Shown piece after piece: positions 36,673 through 45,380 of a DNA stretch of 64,000 nucleotides (positions within the stretch are counted from its first letter, which is position 1; every line of letters begins with the position of its first letter). The notes beneath the pieces are model-generated. The model did no database searches. It saw only the letters and a list, made by a program, of their open reading frames with translations, and was not told the origin of the DNA. The stretch is from positions 34,627-98,626 of the forward strand of contig NZ_QNRJ01000012.1 of assembly GCF_003315075.1 (NCBI RefSeq), read 5' to 3'. The position numbers and the translations under genes were made by a program. Source of the DNA: Rossellomorea aquimaris (GTDB taxonomy: Bacteria > Bacillota > Bacilli > Bacillales > Bacillaceae_B).

Positions 36673-37829
36673 GTGTGCCCGGCATGTGCACGCGCTTTAG
36701 GGTTCAAGTCCCGAACGGTGAAGGTCGTTGTAGCTGTTAGCTGAAGGCAAGGGTGTCTGGGGTGACCTAGAATCTGAAGGAAGCTGGAAGCAAATTTCCG
36801 ACCCGAGTAACACGGATCTCATAATAGGCTGCATTTCTCGAATGAGACTGCTAAACAAGTCGAAGTTCAACGACCAAAGGGGAATGTAGTAAATGAGGCC
36901 GGTACATGGAAGGAAAGTTTGTGCACTTACCCGGGGAGGTCTGACGGAAACGCCTAGTAAACTTGGCAACCTATTTAATGATAAATAGCTGAACCGTCAG
37001 AAGTCAGCAGAAGTCATAATACCACCTGATCTCGAGAAAGGTGAGAAGGACGGAATCTTTAAGGAAGAGCGATTCCTAGGGAGGCACTTTCTATCATGAA
37101 ACAGACAACTCAAACAGAGGCTACTCAAAGGAGGAAATGGTGAAGTCCATGGGGGACTTTGAGAGTGTGGAGTAGAAAATGGAAGAAATAGAGACATTCG
37201 CTCGCGTAGGAGAGATATCTAATGATGAATCAAATACTATCACGGGACAACCTCATACAAGCAATCAAGCGTGTTGAACGAAATAAAGGGAGTCACGGAG
37301 TGGACGATATGCCCGTACAAAACCTCAACAATTAGAGGAGGGAACGTATAAACTTTCTCCAGTTTGTCGAGTCGAAATCCCGAAACCCGGCGGTGGGGTG
37401 AGAATACCAAAAGTTCGAGTCCATAATAAGAGTCTAAAGAAACTGAAAGAGAAAATTCGAGCATTGACCTCAAGGTCAAAGGGCTGGTCGATGACGCACC
37501 GCATAAAACGACTCAATCAATATCTGATGTGGTGGTGTGGAGACTTCGCCTTAGCGGACACAGAAAGTATCTGTCGGAAATTAGATGGATGGATAAGAAG
37601 AAGGTTAAGAATGTGCATGTGGAAGGATTGGAAACTGCCTAAAGCAAGGAAACGGAACCTCGTCAGACTCGGAGTTCCTAAAGGAAAAGCCCACGAATGG
37701 GCAAATTCCAGGAAGAGATTTTGGCGAGTAACAAAAAGTCTCATATTAGAAAGAACCCTAAATAATACTTTTTGGAATCGTCTAGGGCTCCTAAGCTTGT
37801 ATCAAAGGTACTACTCGATTTTAACATAA
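36673..37829 (+). mobile_element. Degenerate group II intron with internally deleted reverse transcriptase/maturase
   Basis: The 5' end GTGTGCCCGGCATG starts right after a terminator T run, the usual insertion site of bacterial class C introns. About 550 bases of ribozyme-like sequence follow (TTCAAGTCCCGAACGGTGAAGG, ACCCGGGGAGGTCTGA). The maturase frame opens near 37222 (LSRDNLIQAIKRVE, KGSHGVDDMPVQNL), is frameshifted at 37332, continues as EEGTYKLSP...PKPGGGVR, then jumps directly to domain X (37398-37829: LTSRSKGWSM, RLNQYLMWWCG, WIRRRLRMC, GVPKGKAHEW). The catalytic RT blocks are deleted and no domain V follows, so it cannot splice or move. Confidence 0.85.
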
Positions 37830-38007
37830 TAAGGAATCGTTTTATTTAATCTAAGCAGTTTCGTTAGGTATGTATAGTGGGTAAACAGAAACTATCCATT
37901 AGTGGTTGAATTGAAATAATAAACACCATTAATTTTAACTAAATTGTAATAGGCAAAGGTCGGATTTTGTAGTATATTGTATGTTGAGCTAGAAAGGAGT
38001 ACACAAC

Positions 38008-38757
38008 ATGAATACACCTTTAGTTTCAATTATTACGCCTGTTTACAATGCTGAAAAATTTATTGAAGAGACCATTGATTCGGTTTTAAACCAGACCTAC
38101 AGTAACTGGGAAATGATATTGATAAATGACCAATCACCTGATAATAGTAAGGATATTATTTTATCCATGGCGAAGCAAGACAGCAGGATTCGCTTAATAG
38201 ACCTAGATGAGAATAGTGGAGCTGCTATTGCAAGAAATAAGGGGATAGATGCCTCAAATGGGCAGTTTATTGCATTTCTGGATAGCGATGACTTATGGCA
38301 CCCACAAAAATTAGAAAAACAAATCGAATTTTTGTTACAAAACGATTATGCATTTAGCTTTACTTCATACGAATTAATGGAAGAAAACGGAACCAAAACC
38401 GGGAAGACTGTTAATGTTCCTTCAAAGATGGAATACGAAGATTTGTTAAGGAACACCATCATAGGCTGTCTCACTGTCATATTGGATAAGAATAAGATTG
38501 GTGAAATCAAAATGGTCGATATACGGACAAGACAAGACTTTGTTCTTTGGTTGAATATCCTCAAAAGAGGATTTACAGCGTATGGTCTAAATGAGCCATT
38601 AGCTTATTACAGAAAAGTGGAAGGATCCATCTCGAGTAATAAAGTGAAAGCGGCCAAAAGAAATTGGCAAGTATACCGGGAAATTGAAAAACTAAGCTTT
38701 TTTAAATCGGTTCGCGTATTTCTCGGATATGCATACAACGGTTGGAAAAAATCTTGA
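38008..38757 (+). CDS. tuaG: Glycosyltransferase family 2 (TuaG-like)
   Basis: 249 residues, close in length to B. subtilis TuaG (252). GT-A motifs: VSIITPVYNAEKFI, ILINDQSPDNS, SGAAIARNKGI and the metal-binding Asp pair in FLDSDDLW. Cytosolic sugar transfer during polymer assembly, in TuaG's case teichuronic acid. The ATG follows GAAAGGAG. It lies downstream of the intron remnant and 123 bases before the sugar-phosphate transferase. The low-GC upstream stretch 37830-38007 holds no gene. Confidence 0.8.
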   Translation: MNTPLVSIITPVYNAEKFIEETIDSVLNQTYSNWEMILINDQSPDNSKDIILSMAKQDSRIRLIDLDENSGAAIARNKGIDASNGQFIAFLDSDDLWHPQKLEKQIEFLLQNDYAFSFTSYELMEENGTKTGKTVNVPSKMEYEDLLRNTIIGCLTVILDKNKIGEIKMVDIRTRQDFVLWLNILKRGFTAYGLNEPLAYYRKVEGSISSNKVKAAKRNWQVYREIEKLSFFKSVRVFLGYAYNGWKKS

Positions 38758-38880
38758 CTACTAAAAACATTAAGAATTGCTAAAGCTAAGGATACAAAGA
38801 AAACTCTTGACAGAAGACTTAAATAAATACAGAATATAGTTTGTATTGCTAAATATTTACCATTTGAGGTGAAAGACACT

Positions 38881-39552
38881 ATGGCGATTAATCGCGCTGA
38901 GTTAACGTACTATAAGAATTATGCCAAATATAAAGAGAATTATGCAGATAAAGAAATACAATTAGATGATAAAAAACTATATCTTTTCATGAAGAGATTT
39001 GTCGATATACTACTTTCCACAATAGGATTACTCATTGGGCTGCCAATTGTGTTCCTTACATCTATTGCCATCAGAATAGAGTCTAAAGGGAATCCATTTT
39101 TTACTCAAGAAAGAAGTGGTCTTAACGGCACTTCATTTAAAATATATAAGCTACGATCAATGAGAATAGATGCAGAAAAGAACGGTCCTCAATGGGCGCA
39201 GAAAAACGATAATCGAGTGACAAAAGTTGGTAAGTTTATCCGTAAGACAAGAATTGATGAATTACCTCAACTGATTAATGTATTTAAAGGCGATATGAGC
39301 ATATTCGGACCAAGACCTGAGAGACCTATCTTTGTTGAACAATTTGCAAAAGAAATACCTGGCTTTGAAAAACGGCTATTAGTTAAACCTGGCTTAACGG
39401 GCTGGGCTCAGGTGAATGGTGGGTACGACATAACCCCTGAAGAAAAGTTGAAGTACGACTTATACTATATTGAAAATATGTCTCCTTCACTAGACATAAA
39501 AATTATATTCAAAACCCTAAGAGTATTGCTAACAGGGGATGGAGCAAGATAA
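38881..39552 (+). CDS. tuaA: Undecaprenyl-phosphate sugar phosphotransferase (TuaA/WcaJ-like)
   Basis: 223 residues. ATG at 38881 with GAGGTG 9 bases upstream (GTG 38869 is inside that site). One membrane segment (~38-60) and the bacterial sugar transferase domain: FKRFVDI-type entry, FFTQERSG, YKLRSMR, RIDELPQL, GPRPERP and GLTGWAQVNG. It transfers a sugar-phosphate from UDP-sugar to undecaprenyl-phosphate at the inner membrane face, the first step of repeat-unit assembly. Last gene of the polysaccharide block, ending in a terminator. Confidence 0.88.
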   Translation: MAINRAELTYYKNYAKYKENYADKEIQLDDKKLYLFMKRFVDILLSTIGLLIGLPIVFLTSIAIRIESKGNPFFTQERSGLNGTSFKIYKLRSMRIDAEKNGPQWAQKNDNRVTKVGKFIRKTRIDELPQLINVFKGDMSIFGPRPERPIFVEQFAKEIPGFEKRLLVKPGLTGWAQVNGGYDITPEEKLKYDLYYIENMSPSLDIKIIFKTLRVLLTGDGAR

Positions 39553-39574
39553 TCGTCTTTTCATAATCAACAGG

Positions 39575-39612
39575 AAACCCCACAGGGTAAGAAACTATCT
39601 TGTGGGTTTTTT
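39575..39612 (+). terminator. Terminator ending the polysaccharide block
   Basis: A stem of about 9 bp with a single bulged C (39575-39584 with 39600-39609) followed by a T8 run. Confidence 0.82.
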
Positions 39613-39619
39613 TTATGTG

Positions 39620-40266
39620 TAAGAATAAAAAACGTGAAAGAAATCTATTCACGGGTACAAAATTTTTTAAATATTTAAGTGTTTACGAAGGCTGGAAGAT
39701 AACTGACTTACACTCTCTTCGTCAGATCTTCACCTCTTATGGTAGGGTTATTGATATCAAAATGATTGAATTGTGTAATCGTGTGATTGGGCTGGTTAAG
39801 GACAGTGCTTCAGATACCTTCACAGGGGTTTCTACATCATCGACATCTATTTTCAACACGTTAAGCCAATGCTTCATCCCCAACCAGTGTCAAGTTCATC
39901 GACTCATCTTTAGGGTTGGTTGACGGTAGCTACTAACAGAGAATCAGTTCTTCCCTATGCCCCTTCACTAATATAGTCCTCTACCCCATGATCAGGATAG
40001 AAAAGGGATCTTCCTTTATTTTATTCGATTCTTCTCTAAGCACTGATTTTTCTCCTCGATCACATTCTGTTTCTGTATAAGAATCAAAGGCAGCACTAAA
40101 TGTATTGTACATAAAGTACGCAAACACATTAGTAATTCACATATGGAGTGAGCCGTTATATGAGGAGAACATAATTGCAAAACAAAAGAAACTTAAGGTT
40201 AAAAAGAATATTTAAATTATTACCATAGTATATTTGGTAACGATTGATACAACAATGTATTCTTTG
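39620..40266. other. Long intergenic region without a recognised gene
   Basis: About 650 bases of AT-rich DNA between convergent units. A 107-codon frame (39600-39923) begins inside the terminator and has no RBS or recognisable protein pattern. No tRNA, clear promoter or repeat shared with the rest of the window was found. Confidence 0.5.
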
Positions 40267-40899
40267 TTACAAAGGCGTTTCAAGGTATTCCACATCGCCT
40301 TCTATAATGTCAGCCTGTCCATTTGTCAGCTCCGTCATCCACTCGATGAACGTGGACTTTTTGGCTTCTTCGACATACACCTCGACCTCGACGGCTTCCA
40401 GATAATGAATGTCTTTCAGTTGATAATGGGAGGACCTCACTTCGTTTTCAACTTTTCCTAACCACGTATAATCAATCGTAGACTTCATGATACGCATCAA
40501 GCTTCTTTCCACAATACCGGTAGCATTCAATCCCTCTGAAGTTGCACGTCCATACGCACGGATCAGTCCGCCGGCGCCAAGCTTGATTCCACCGAAATAA
40601 CGGGTGACGACGACAACGGTGTCTTTAAGATCCCTTTTCTTTAATACCTCCAGCATCGGCACTCCTGCAGTACCACTGGGTTCACCATCATCATTCGCTT
40701 TCTGAATCAGATTATTTTCACCGATCATATAGGCAGAACAGTTATGGTTGGCATCTCCGTGCTTTTTCTTAATCGTCGCGATGAACTCCTGTGCTTCTTC
40801 TTCTGTTACCATACGATTTACATAAGTGATGAACCTGGATCGTTCTATATTGATTTCATGTTCCCCGTAACCCTTGACCGTACTATAGTGATGTAGCAA
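40267..40899 (-). CDS. yvyE: YigZ/IMPACT family protein
   Basis: 210 residues. TTG start at 40899 fixed by AAAGGAG 8 bases upstream and by similarity to the B. subtilis YvyE N-terminus; the frame upstream is noise. The UPF0029/IMPACT domain shows HNCSAYMIG, KANDDGEPSGTAGVPMLEVL and VVVTRYFGGIKLGAGGLIRAYG, followed by the ferredoxin-like C-terminal domain. The family's cellular role in bacteria is unsettled (linked to translation control in eukaryotic IMPACT). It is divergent from degS, as in B. subtilis. Confidence 0.92.
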   Translation of the reverse strand: MLHHYSTVKGYGEHEINIERSRFITYVNRMVTEEEAQEFIATIKKKHGDANHNCSAYMIGENNLIQKANDDGEPSGTAGVPMLEVLKKRDLKDTVVVVTRYFGGIKLGAGGLIRAYGRATSEGLNATGIVERSLMRIMKSTIDYTWLGKVENEVRSSHYQLKDIHYLEAVEVEVYVEEAKKSTFIEWMTELTNGQADIIEGDVEYLETPL

Positions 40900-41110
40900 T
40901 ACGCTTTCTCCTTTCCGTTTCCTTATGTATGAATAATGGCGAAATACGCGTTTAATCTTCGTTTGCATCCTATATCTACTATATATAAAAGTAGAACGGA
41001 TTGCACATAAATAAAGATCAATATCCAATGACATACGGGGAAAACTGGTTCTACATGAAATAATGGTAATACAATGTAATCAAACTTTAATCTCCGACAA
41101 TATGTGACAT

Positions 41111-41118
41111 GGTATAAT
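41111..41118 (+). promoter_or_regulatory. Probable degS promoter (extended -10)
   Basis: TGGTATAAT-type extended -10 with TATAAT at 41113-41118 and no strong -35. It lies ~320 bases before the degS start, giving a long leader in which no further structure was recognised. The yvyE promoter must also lie in 40900-41110 on the other strand but is not obvious. Confidence 0.5.
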
Positions 41119-41439
41119 GGACGCTGATAGTAATACTTCAGTTGTTCCAAAGCTCTGAAAGGGAAGTCGAATGGTCTAGATAATTCCCATTCATTCTCTT
41201 CTATTCCCGGAGCGAATGATCCCTTGGTAGAGGTATTACATAGGAATATGCCTAGATGAATAAAGGAGTTTTGTGATTTTACATGGAATTGATAATAGGT
41301 AGATGAGTGGTAGGTCCATGGACATAATGAAATGGCTGAAACTCAAGCTGGAATAACCGATTATTGCTATGTAAGTATAGCTTTACATGAAGCTTTATTC
41401 TGGGTTGACTACTATTGTGGAACAAAAGAGGGGTGTACC

Positions 41440-42582
41440 GTGTCACTTAAAAAAATAGACACCAAGATGTTAGATAGCATCCTGAAAAAGATGGTCGATA
41501 CGGTTGACGAAAGTAAGGATGAAATCTTCCAGATTGGCGAGCAATGTCGAACTGATTATGAAGATTTGATGAAAGAACTGCTGGAAGTGAAAGAAATGGT
41601 CTTGAAAGTGATTGATGAAGGAGATCACCTCCAACAGAAATCGAAGTTTGCCCGACTCAGACTTTCTGAAGTAAGCAAGCATTTTCAAACCTATTCAGAA
41701 GATCAGGTAAGAGAAGCGTATGAAAAAGCTCATGACCTGCAAATGAAGCTATCCATGAATAGACAGCAAGAGAAGCAATTGAGGGACCGTCGGGATGAAC
41801 TGGAAAGACGGTTGCATGCACTCGGGGACACGATTGAGCGGGCAGAAAATCTTTGCTCACAAATATCCGTCGTTCTCAATTATTTAAATAGTGACTTAAG
41901 GCAAGTGAATGAGGCACTGGAGGATGCGAAGCAGCGTCAGGATTTCGGCCTTCAAATCATCGAGGCACAAGAGGACGAGCGGAAACGCTTATCTCGTGAG
42001 ATTCATGATGGTCCTGCACAAATGATGGCCAACGTCTTAATTCGTTCCGATCTGATCGAGCGGGTTTTTCGTGAAAAAACCACAGACGATGCCATCCATG
42101 AAATCCGCGACCTGAAACGAATGGTCCGCTCAGCCCTATACGAGGTCAGGCGCATCATTTACGACCTCAGACCAATGGCGCTTGATGACCTGGGATTAAT
42201 TCCGACCCTCAAAAAATACTTGAGTACAATCGAAGAGTATAACCAGGAGACCTCGATTCAATTTGTGAATATGGGGCTCGATATCAGACTTCCTTCAAAA
42301 TTCGAAGTCGCTCTATTCCGATTAGTGCAAGAAAGTGTCCAAAACGCACTTAAGCATGCTGAAGCGTCACATATTCAAGTTAAAGTAGAAGTAAAGAAAG
42401 ACCAAATAACAGTTGTTGTCAAAGACAACGGCAAAGGATTCGACAAAGACAAACAAAAAACAGGATCCTTTGGCATCATGGGGATGAAAGAACGTGTCGA
42501 CCTTCTTGAAGGAGACATCACGATTGACTCAAAAGTAGGAACAGGAACGGTCATACTGATCCAAGTTCCACTTAATACGTAA
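41440..42582 (+). CDS. degS: Sensor histidine kinase DegS
   Basis: 380 residues from the GTG at 41440 (GAGGGGTG upstream; B. subtilis DegS also begins at this point). No membrane segment: a cytosolic kinase. An N-terminal coiled-coil sensory region (~1-175) precedes the HisKA_3 box with phospho-acceptor His189 in SREIHDGPAQM, the same position as in B. subtilis. The HATPase domain follows (QNALKH, DNGKGFD, GIMGMKERV). It phosphorylates DegU to control exoprotease, motility and biofilm genes. 30 bases separate it from degU. Confidence 0.96.
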   Translation: MSLKKIDTKMLDSILKKMVDTVDESKDEIFQIGEQCRTDYEDLMKELLEVKEMVLKVIDEGDHLQQKSKFARLRLSEVSKHFQTYSEDQVREAYEKAHDLQMKLSMNRQQEKQLRDRRDELERRLHALGDTIERAENLCSQISVVLNYLNSDLRQVNEALEDAKQRQDFGLQIIEAQEDERKRLSREIHDGPAQMMANVLIRSDLIERVFREKTTDDAIHEIRDLKRMVRSALYEVRRIIYDLRPMALDDLGLIPTLKKYLSTIEEYNQETSIQFVNMGLDIRLPSKFEVALFRLVQESVQNALKHAEASHIQVKVEVKKDQITVVVKDNGKGFDKDKQKTGSFGIMGMKERVDLLEGDITIDSKVGTGTVILIQVPLNT

Positions 42583-42612
42583 ATTTTTCCAAGGTTTAGG
42601 GAGGCGAAAGAC

Positions 42613-43290
42613 ATGGCAACAAATATTGTTATCATTGATGATCATCAGCTTTTCAGAGAGGGAGTAAAACGAATCCTCGAATTCGAACCTTCTTTCAACG
42701 TAGTAGCAGAAGGCGATGACGGTTCAGAAGCCATGAACCTAGTTGAAACACACGAACCAGATGTTGTCCTGATGGATATCAATATGCCTGAAACAAACGG
42801 CGTAGAAGCAACACGTGAACTGATGGACAGATACCCGGATACAAAGGTCATCATCCTATCCATCCACGATGACGAAAACTATGTTAACCATGCGCTGAAA
42901 ACAGGGGCACTCGGTTATTTATTAAAAGAGATGGACTCAGCGGCACTGGTTGATGCAGTGAAAATCGTTGCAGATGGCGGTTCCTACGTTCATCCGAAGG
43001 TAACGCATAACCTGGTAGCAGAGTACAAGCGCCTGGCAAACGCCCAGAACTCAGGTGGATTCCAACAATCCGAAGTTCGCCGCCCGCTTCACCTATTAAC
43101 GCGCCGCGAGTGTGAAGTACTGCAGATGCTTGCTGACGGTAAGAGTAACCGCGGTATTGGTGAAGGACTGTATATCAGTGAGAAAACTGTGAAAAATCAT
43201 GTAAGTAATATATTACAAAAGATGAATGTGAACGACCGCACCCAGGCAGTTGTGACTGCGATTAAGAATGGTTGGGTGGAAGTACGATAA
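42613..43290 (+). CDS. degU: Response regulator DegU
   Basis: 225 residues, NarL/LuxR class. Receiver domain with acidic pocket DD (9-10), phospho-acceptor Asp55 in LMDINMP, and Lys in YLLKE; C-terminal LuxR helix-turn-helix ([36 protein letters not shown], each seen as shorter conserved blocks). DNA-binding activator/repressor of extracellular enzymes; the several secreted proteases in this window are plausible targets by analogy. RBS GGGAGG. Operon degS-degU ends in a terminator. Confidence 0.96.
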   Translation: MATNIVIIDDHQLFREGVKRILEFEPSFNVVAEGDDGSEAMNLVETHEPDVVLMDINMPETNGVEATRELMDRYPDTKVIILSIHDDENYVNHALKTGALGYLLKEMDSAALVDAVKIVADGGSYVHPKVTHNLVAEYKRLANAQNSGGFQQSEVRRPLHLLTRRECEVLQMLADGKSNRGIGEGLYISEKTVKNHVSNILQKMNVNDRTQAVVTAIKNGWVEVR

Positions 43291-43333
43291 CGTTTAGAGA
43301 GATATGCGTATTGTTCATTTGTCGTTGAGAGAG

Positions 43334-43362
43334 CGGTCCTTCTTTGAGAAGGGCCGTTTTTC
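43334..43362 (+). terminator. Terminator of the degSU operon
   Basis: A 10-bp stem (43334-43343 with 43347-43356), 3-base loop and T5. Confidence 0.9.
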
Positions 43363-43427
43363 TTTGTGGGCTGTTTTAATAGAAGTAATGGTCAAGAATG
43401 GTGTTGGGGACGAGTAAGGTTTTAAAA

Positions 43428-43457
43428 GGAAAAAGCCACTCCCCAACCAGGAAGTGG
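43428..43457 (-). terminator. Probable terminator of treR
   Basis: On the minus strand an 8-bp stem with one G-U (43450-43457 with 43436-43443) is followed by CTTTTTCC, 8 bases after the stop codon. Confidence 0.6.
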
Positions 43458-43464
43458 ACTCACC

Positions 43465-44187
43465 CTAATGCTTTCTCCGCGCAAAATCGACAAACCGGAA
43501 CATATCCAACCGATGTCTCGATTCCGTATATTCAAATAGCGTCGCATCCTTCAAGTGCACATAATTCTTCACGACCACCACATGATCATATCTATCTAAA
43601 TCAAGATATTCCCGGTCCTCATCTGTACACTCTTCCACGACGATTTCTTTTTTGGCAAAATCGATCGGAAGCTCCAGCTCGCTCTCGAGATATTCATAAA
43701 TCGAGTTCTCGCATATTTCTTTCGTCAACAAAGGGACTTGTTCTTTCAGAAAATAGGATTTGTCCAATATAATTCTTTCCCCGCTGATTTGACGGGAGCG
43801 GACGACTTTCCATACTTCAGCGTTTGCAGGAGTCTCGAGCTGTGAAGCAATCTGGTCATCAGCATGAACTAATCCAAAGTCATGAACGAATGTCTCAATT
43901 TGATCCCGCCCCATGGAGGTCTGAAGCTCCTTGAAGCTCACAAGCCCTGAAATCGGAAAGCTCATCCGAGAAACATCGAGTACGAGGGACCCTTTTCCAC
44001 GTAGCTTCTGAATAAACCCTTTTTGGGCCAATAATGTAAGCGCTTTACGAATAGTCTCACGTGAAGTGGCATACATCACCGAGAGCTCGTTTTCCGATGG
44101 CAGGATCGAACCCGCTGTGTAAGTACCATTTTGTATTTTTTCAGAGAGATCCTCGAAGATTTGTTTGTATTTATTGCTTTTCGTCAT
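43465..44187 (-). CDS. treR: Trehalose operon repressor TreR (GntR family, UTRA domain)
   Basis: 240 residues. N-terminal winged helix (GSILPSENEL, SRETIRKAL, GKGSLVL) and C-terminal UTRA effector domain (IILDKSYF, CENSIYEYLE, VVEECTDEDREYLDL, YTESRHRLDMFRFVDFARR), strongly like B. subtilis TreR. It represses tre genes and is relieved by trehalose-6-phosphate. Three matching operators lie upstream of treP and treA. Unlike B. subtilis (treP-treA-treR contiguous), a lipoprotein gene and a Spo0E-like gene separate it from treA, so it is transcribed separately. Confidence 0.94.
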   Translation of the reverse strand: MTKSNKYKQIFEDLSEKIQNGTYTAGSILPSENELSVMYATSRETIRKALTLLAQKGFIQKLRGKGSLVLDVSRMSFPISGLVSFKELQTSMGRDQIETFVHDFGLVHADDQIASQLETPANAEVWKVVRSRQISGERIILDKSYFLKEQVPLLTKEICENSIYEYLESELELPIDFAKKEIVVEECTDEDREYLDLDRYDHVVVVKNYVHLKDATLFEYTESRHRLDMFRFVDFARRKH

Positions 44188-44305
44188 AATATCACCTGCT
44201 ATTATTTTACCATAATTAATAGGAAGAAATGAGATTGAACTTGAGTGTTGTGAATATTTTCAATAGAATGGAGATAGTGCGAATTTTAGAAAAGGGTGAA
44301 GAGCA

Positions 44306-44911
44306 TTGTCGAAACAGCATTGGAAGAAAATCATGTTGGGAATTGGCATGAGCACATTACTATTGGGTGCTTGTGGTGCAGACGAAGAGAAGAAGGAAGA
44401 GAACACAAACAGTACGAAAGAGGTAAAGCCAAGTGAAGACCCGGCAACAGACGAAGCGGCATCTCTGAATCAGATGACGCAGATCGTTGAGGATGCAAGC
44501 GAGCTGAAAGAAGCAGAGGGTATCCCGGAAGAAGAGAAAACGGCGATCAACGCAGCCTTTGATCAATATATCAATGCATTTAACGAAGAAGACTTCGAAT
44601 CATACATGAGTGTCATCTCGAAGACACCGGTGAATTTCGAATACAAGGACGAAGAGCGCTATGTGAAACAGATCTTTGATTCAGTAGATTCGAAACGTAC
44701 GGTGGAAAACGTGAAGATCATCAATTACGCTGCCGGTAAAAAAGCAGACGTGTATGCAGAAATTGAAGCGACGACGAAGGACCCGAACAGTGAGAAAGAA
44801 GTGACCCGTTCCGGTAAACAGGTAACCGTCTTCCATAAGAAAGAAGATGGATGGAAGGTTGCGGCGATTTTCTTTTTGGCTAGTGAAGGAGAAGAGGGAG
44901 CAGCAGAATAA
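44306..44911 (+). CDS. Hypothetical lipoprotein inserted between treR and treA
   Basis: 201 residues; TTG start after an AAAGGGTGAAGAG site. Lipoprotein signal ends LLGAC (Cys ~23), followed by an acidic Glu/Lys/Asn linker to ~60. Residues ~80-190 have the pattern of an NTF2-like/SnoaL-type fold (AINAAFDQYINAFNEEDFESYMSVI ... VTVFHKKEDGWKVAAI, a helix-rich start and strand-rich end); no catalytic signature is seen. Surface-exposed function unknown. It lies on the plus strand, opposite to the tre genes around it. Confidence 0.72.
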   Translation: MSKQHWKKIMLGIGMSTLLLGACGADEEKKEENTNSTKEVKPSEDPATDEAASLNQMTQIVEDASELKEAEGIPEEEKTAINAAFDQYINAFNEEDFESYMSVISKTPVNFEYKDEERYVKQIFDSVDSKRTVENVKIINYAAGKKADVYAEIEATTKDPNSEKEVTRSGKQVTVFHKKEDGWKVAAIFFLASEGEEGAAE

Positions 44912-44948
44912 AAATGAAAGGCTGTGCTTTGGCGCAGCCTTTCATTTT
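44911..44948. terminator. Bidirectional terminator between the lipoprotein and Spo0E-like genes
   Basis: A 17-bp stem (44911-44927 with 44932-44948) with T runs in both directions; it touches the stop codon of the minus-strand gene. Confidence 0.92.
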
Positions 44949-45116
44949 TTATTTTTGATTCAATTGGTGGTATAGGTTAAATAGTTCATCCAGTTCCTGA
45001 CTAAGTCTGACAGTGGCGGGATGGGAGAAACCGTGGTATTGTGCAAAATATTTTAGTTCCAGGCGTTTTGTTTCCATTTCTTGAATGATGTTTTGAACTT
45101 TTGGCGTGACGTTCAT
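44949..45116 (-). CDS. Spo0E-like aspartyl-phosphate phosphatase (55 aa)
   Basis: A small gene of 55 codons: ATG at 45116 with AAAGGAG upstream, stop at 44949. The C-terminal half holds the family signature SQELDEL preceded by HPATVRL, with an N-terminal helix (IIQEMETKRLELKYFA). Spo0E proteins dephosphorylate Spo0A-P and so delay sporulation or favour vegetative growth. It is monocistronic, in the gap between treA and treR. The helical-hairpin layout and exact motif make the call reasonably firm; which response regulator it acts on is unknown. Confidence 0.85.
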   Translation of the reverse strand: MNVTPKVQNIIQEMETKRLELKYFAQYHGFSHPATVRLSQELDELFNLYHQLNQK

Positions 45117-45343
45117 TGCAGGAACTCCTTTTTGCTTTATTATCCCACAGAAGGAATGATATGTTAACTTATTTATGTATATAGTTTACTATTATGTGCG
45201 CTGATCTGAGTCTTTCAACCTATATACTTGTATCGACGATCATGGTGTTTCTTGAAATTCAATTACGCCGAAAGTAGTATCGTGACTAAATACCATATAC
45301 CCATAATATGGATTTTTAATCCTATTAGGAATTTTATATTTGA

Positions 45344-45375
45344 AAAAGGCATTGTCGGAGTGAACAATGCCTTTT
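45344..45375 (-). terminator. Terminator of treA
   Basis: A 12-bp stem (45344-45355 with 45364-45375) with a T run on the minus strand, 5 bases after the treA stop. The gap 45117-45343 holds no gene. Confidence 0.85.
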
Positions 45376-45380
45376 CTTTG

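Noticed and set aside
39600..39923. 107-codon plus-strand frame
   Set aside because: Begins within the T run of the tuaA terminator, no RBS, no recognisable protein pattern; a decayed gene cannot be excluded.
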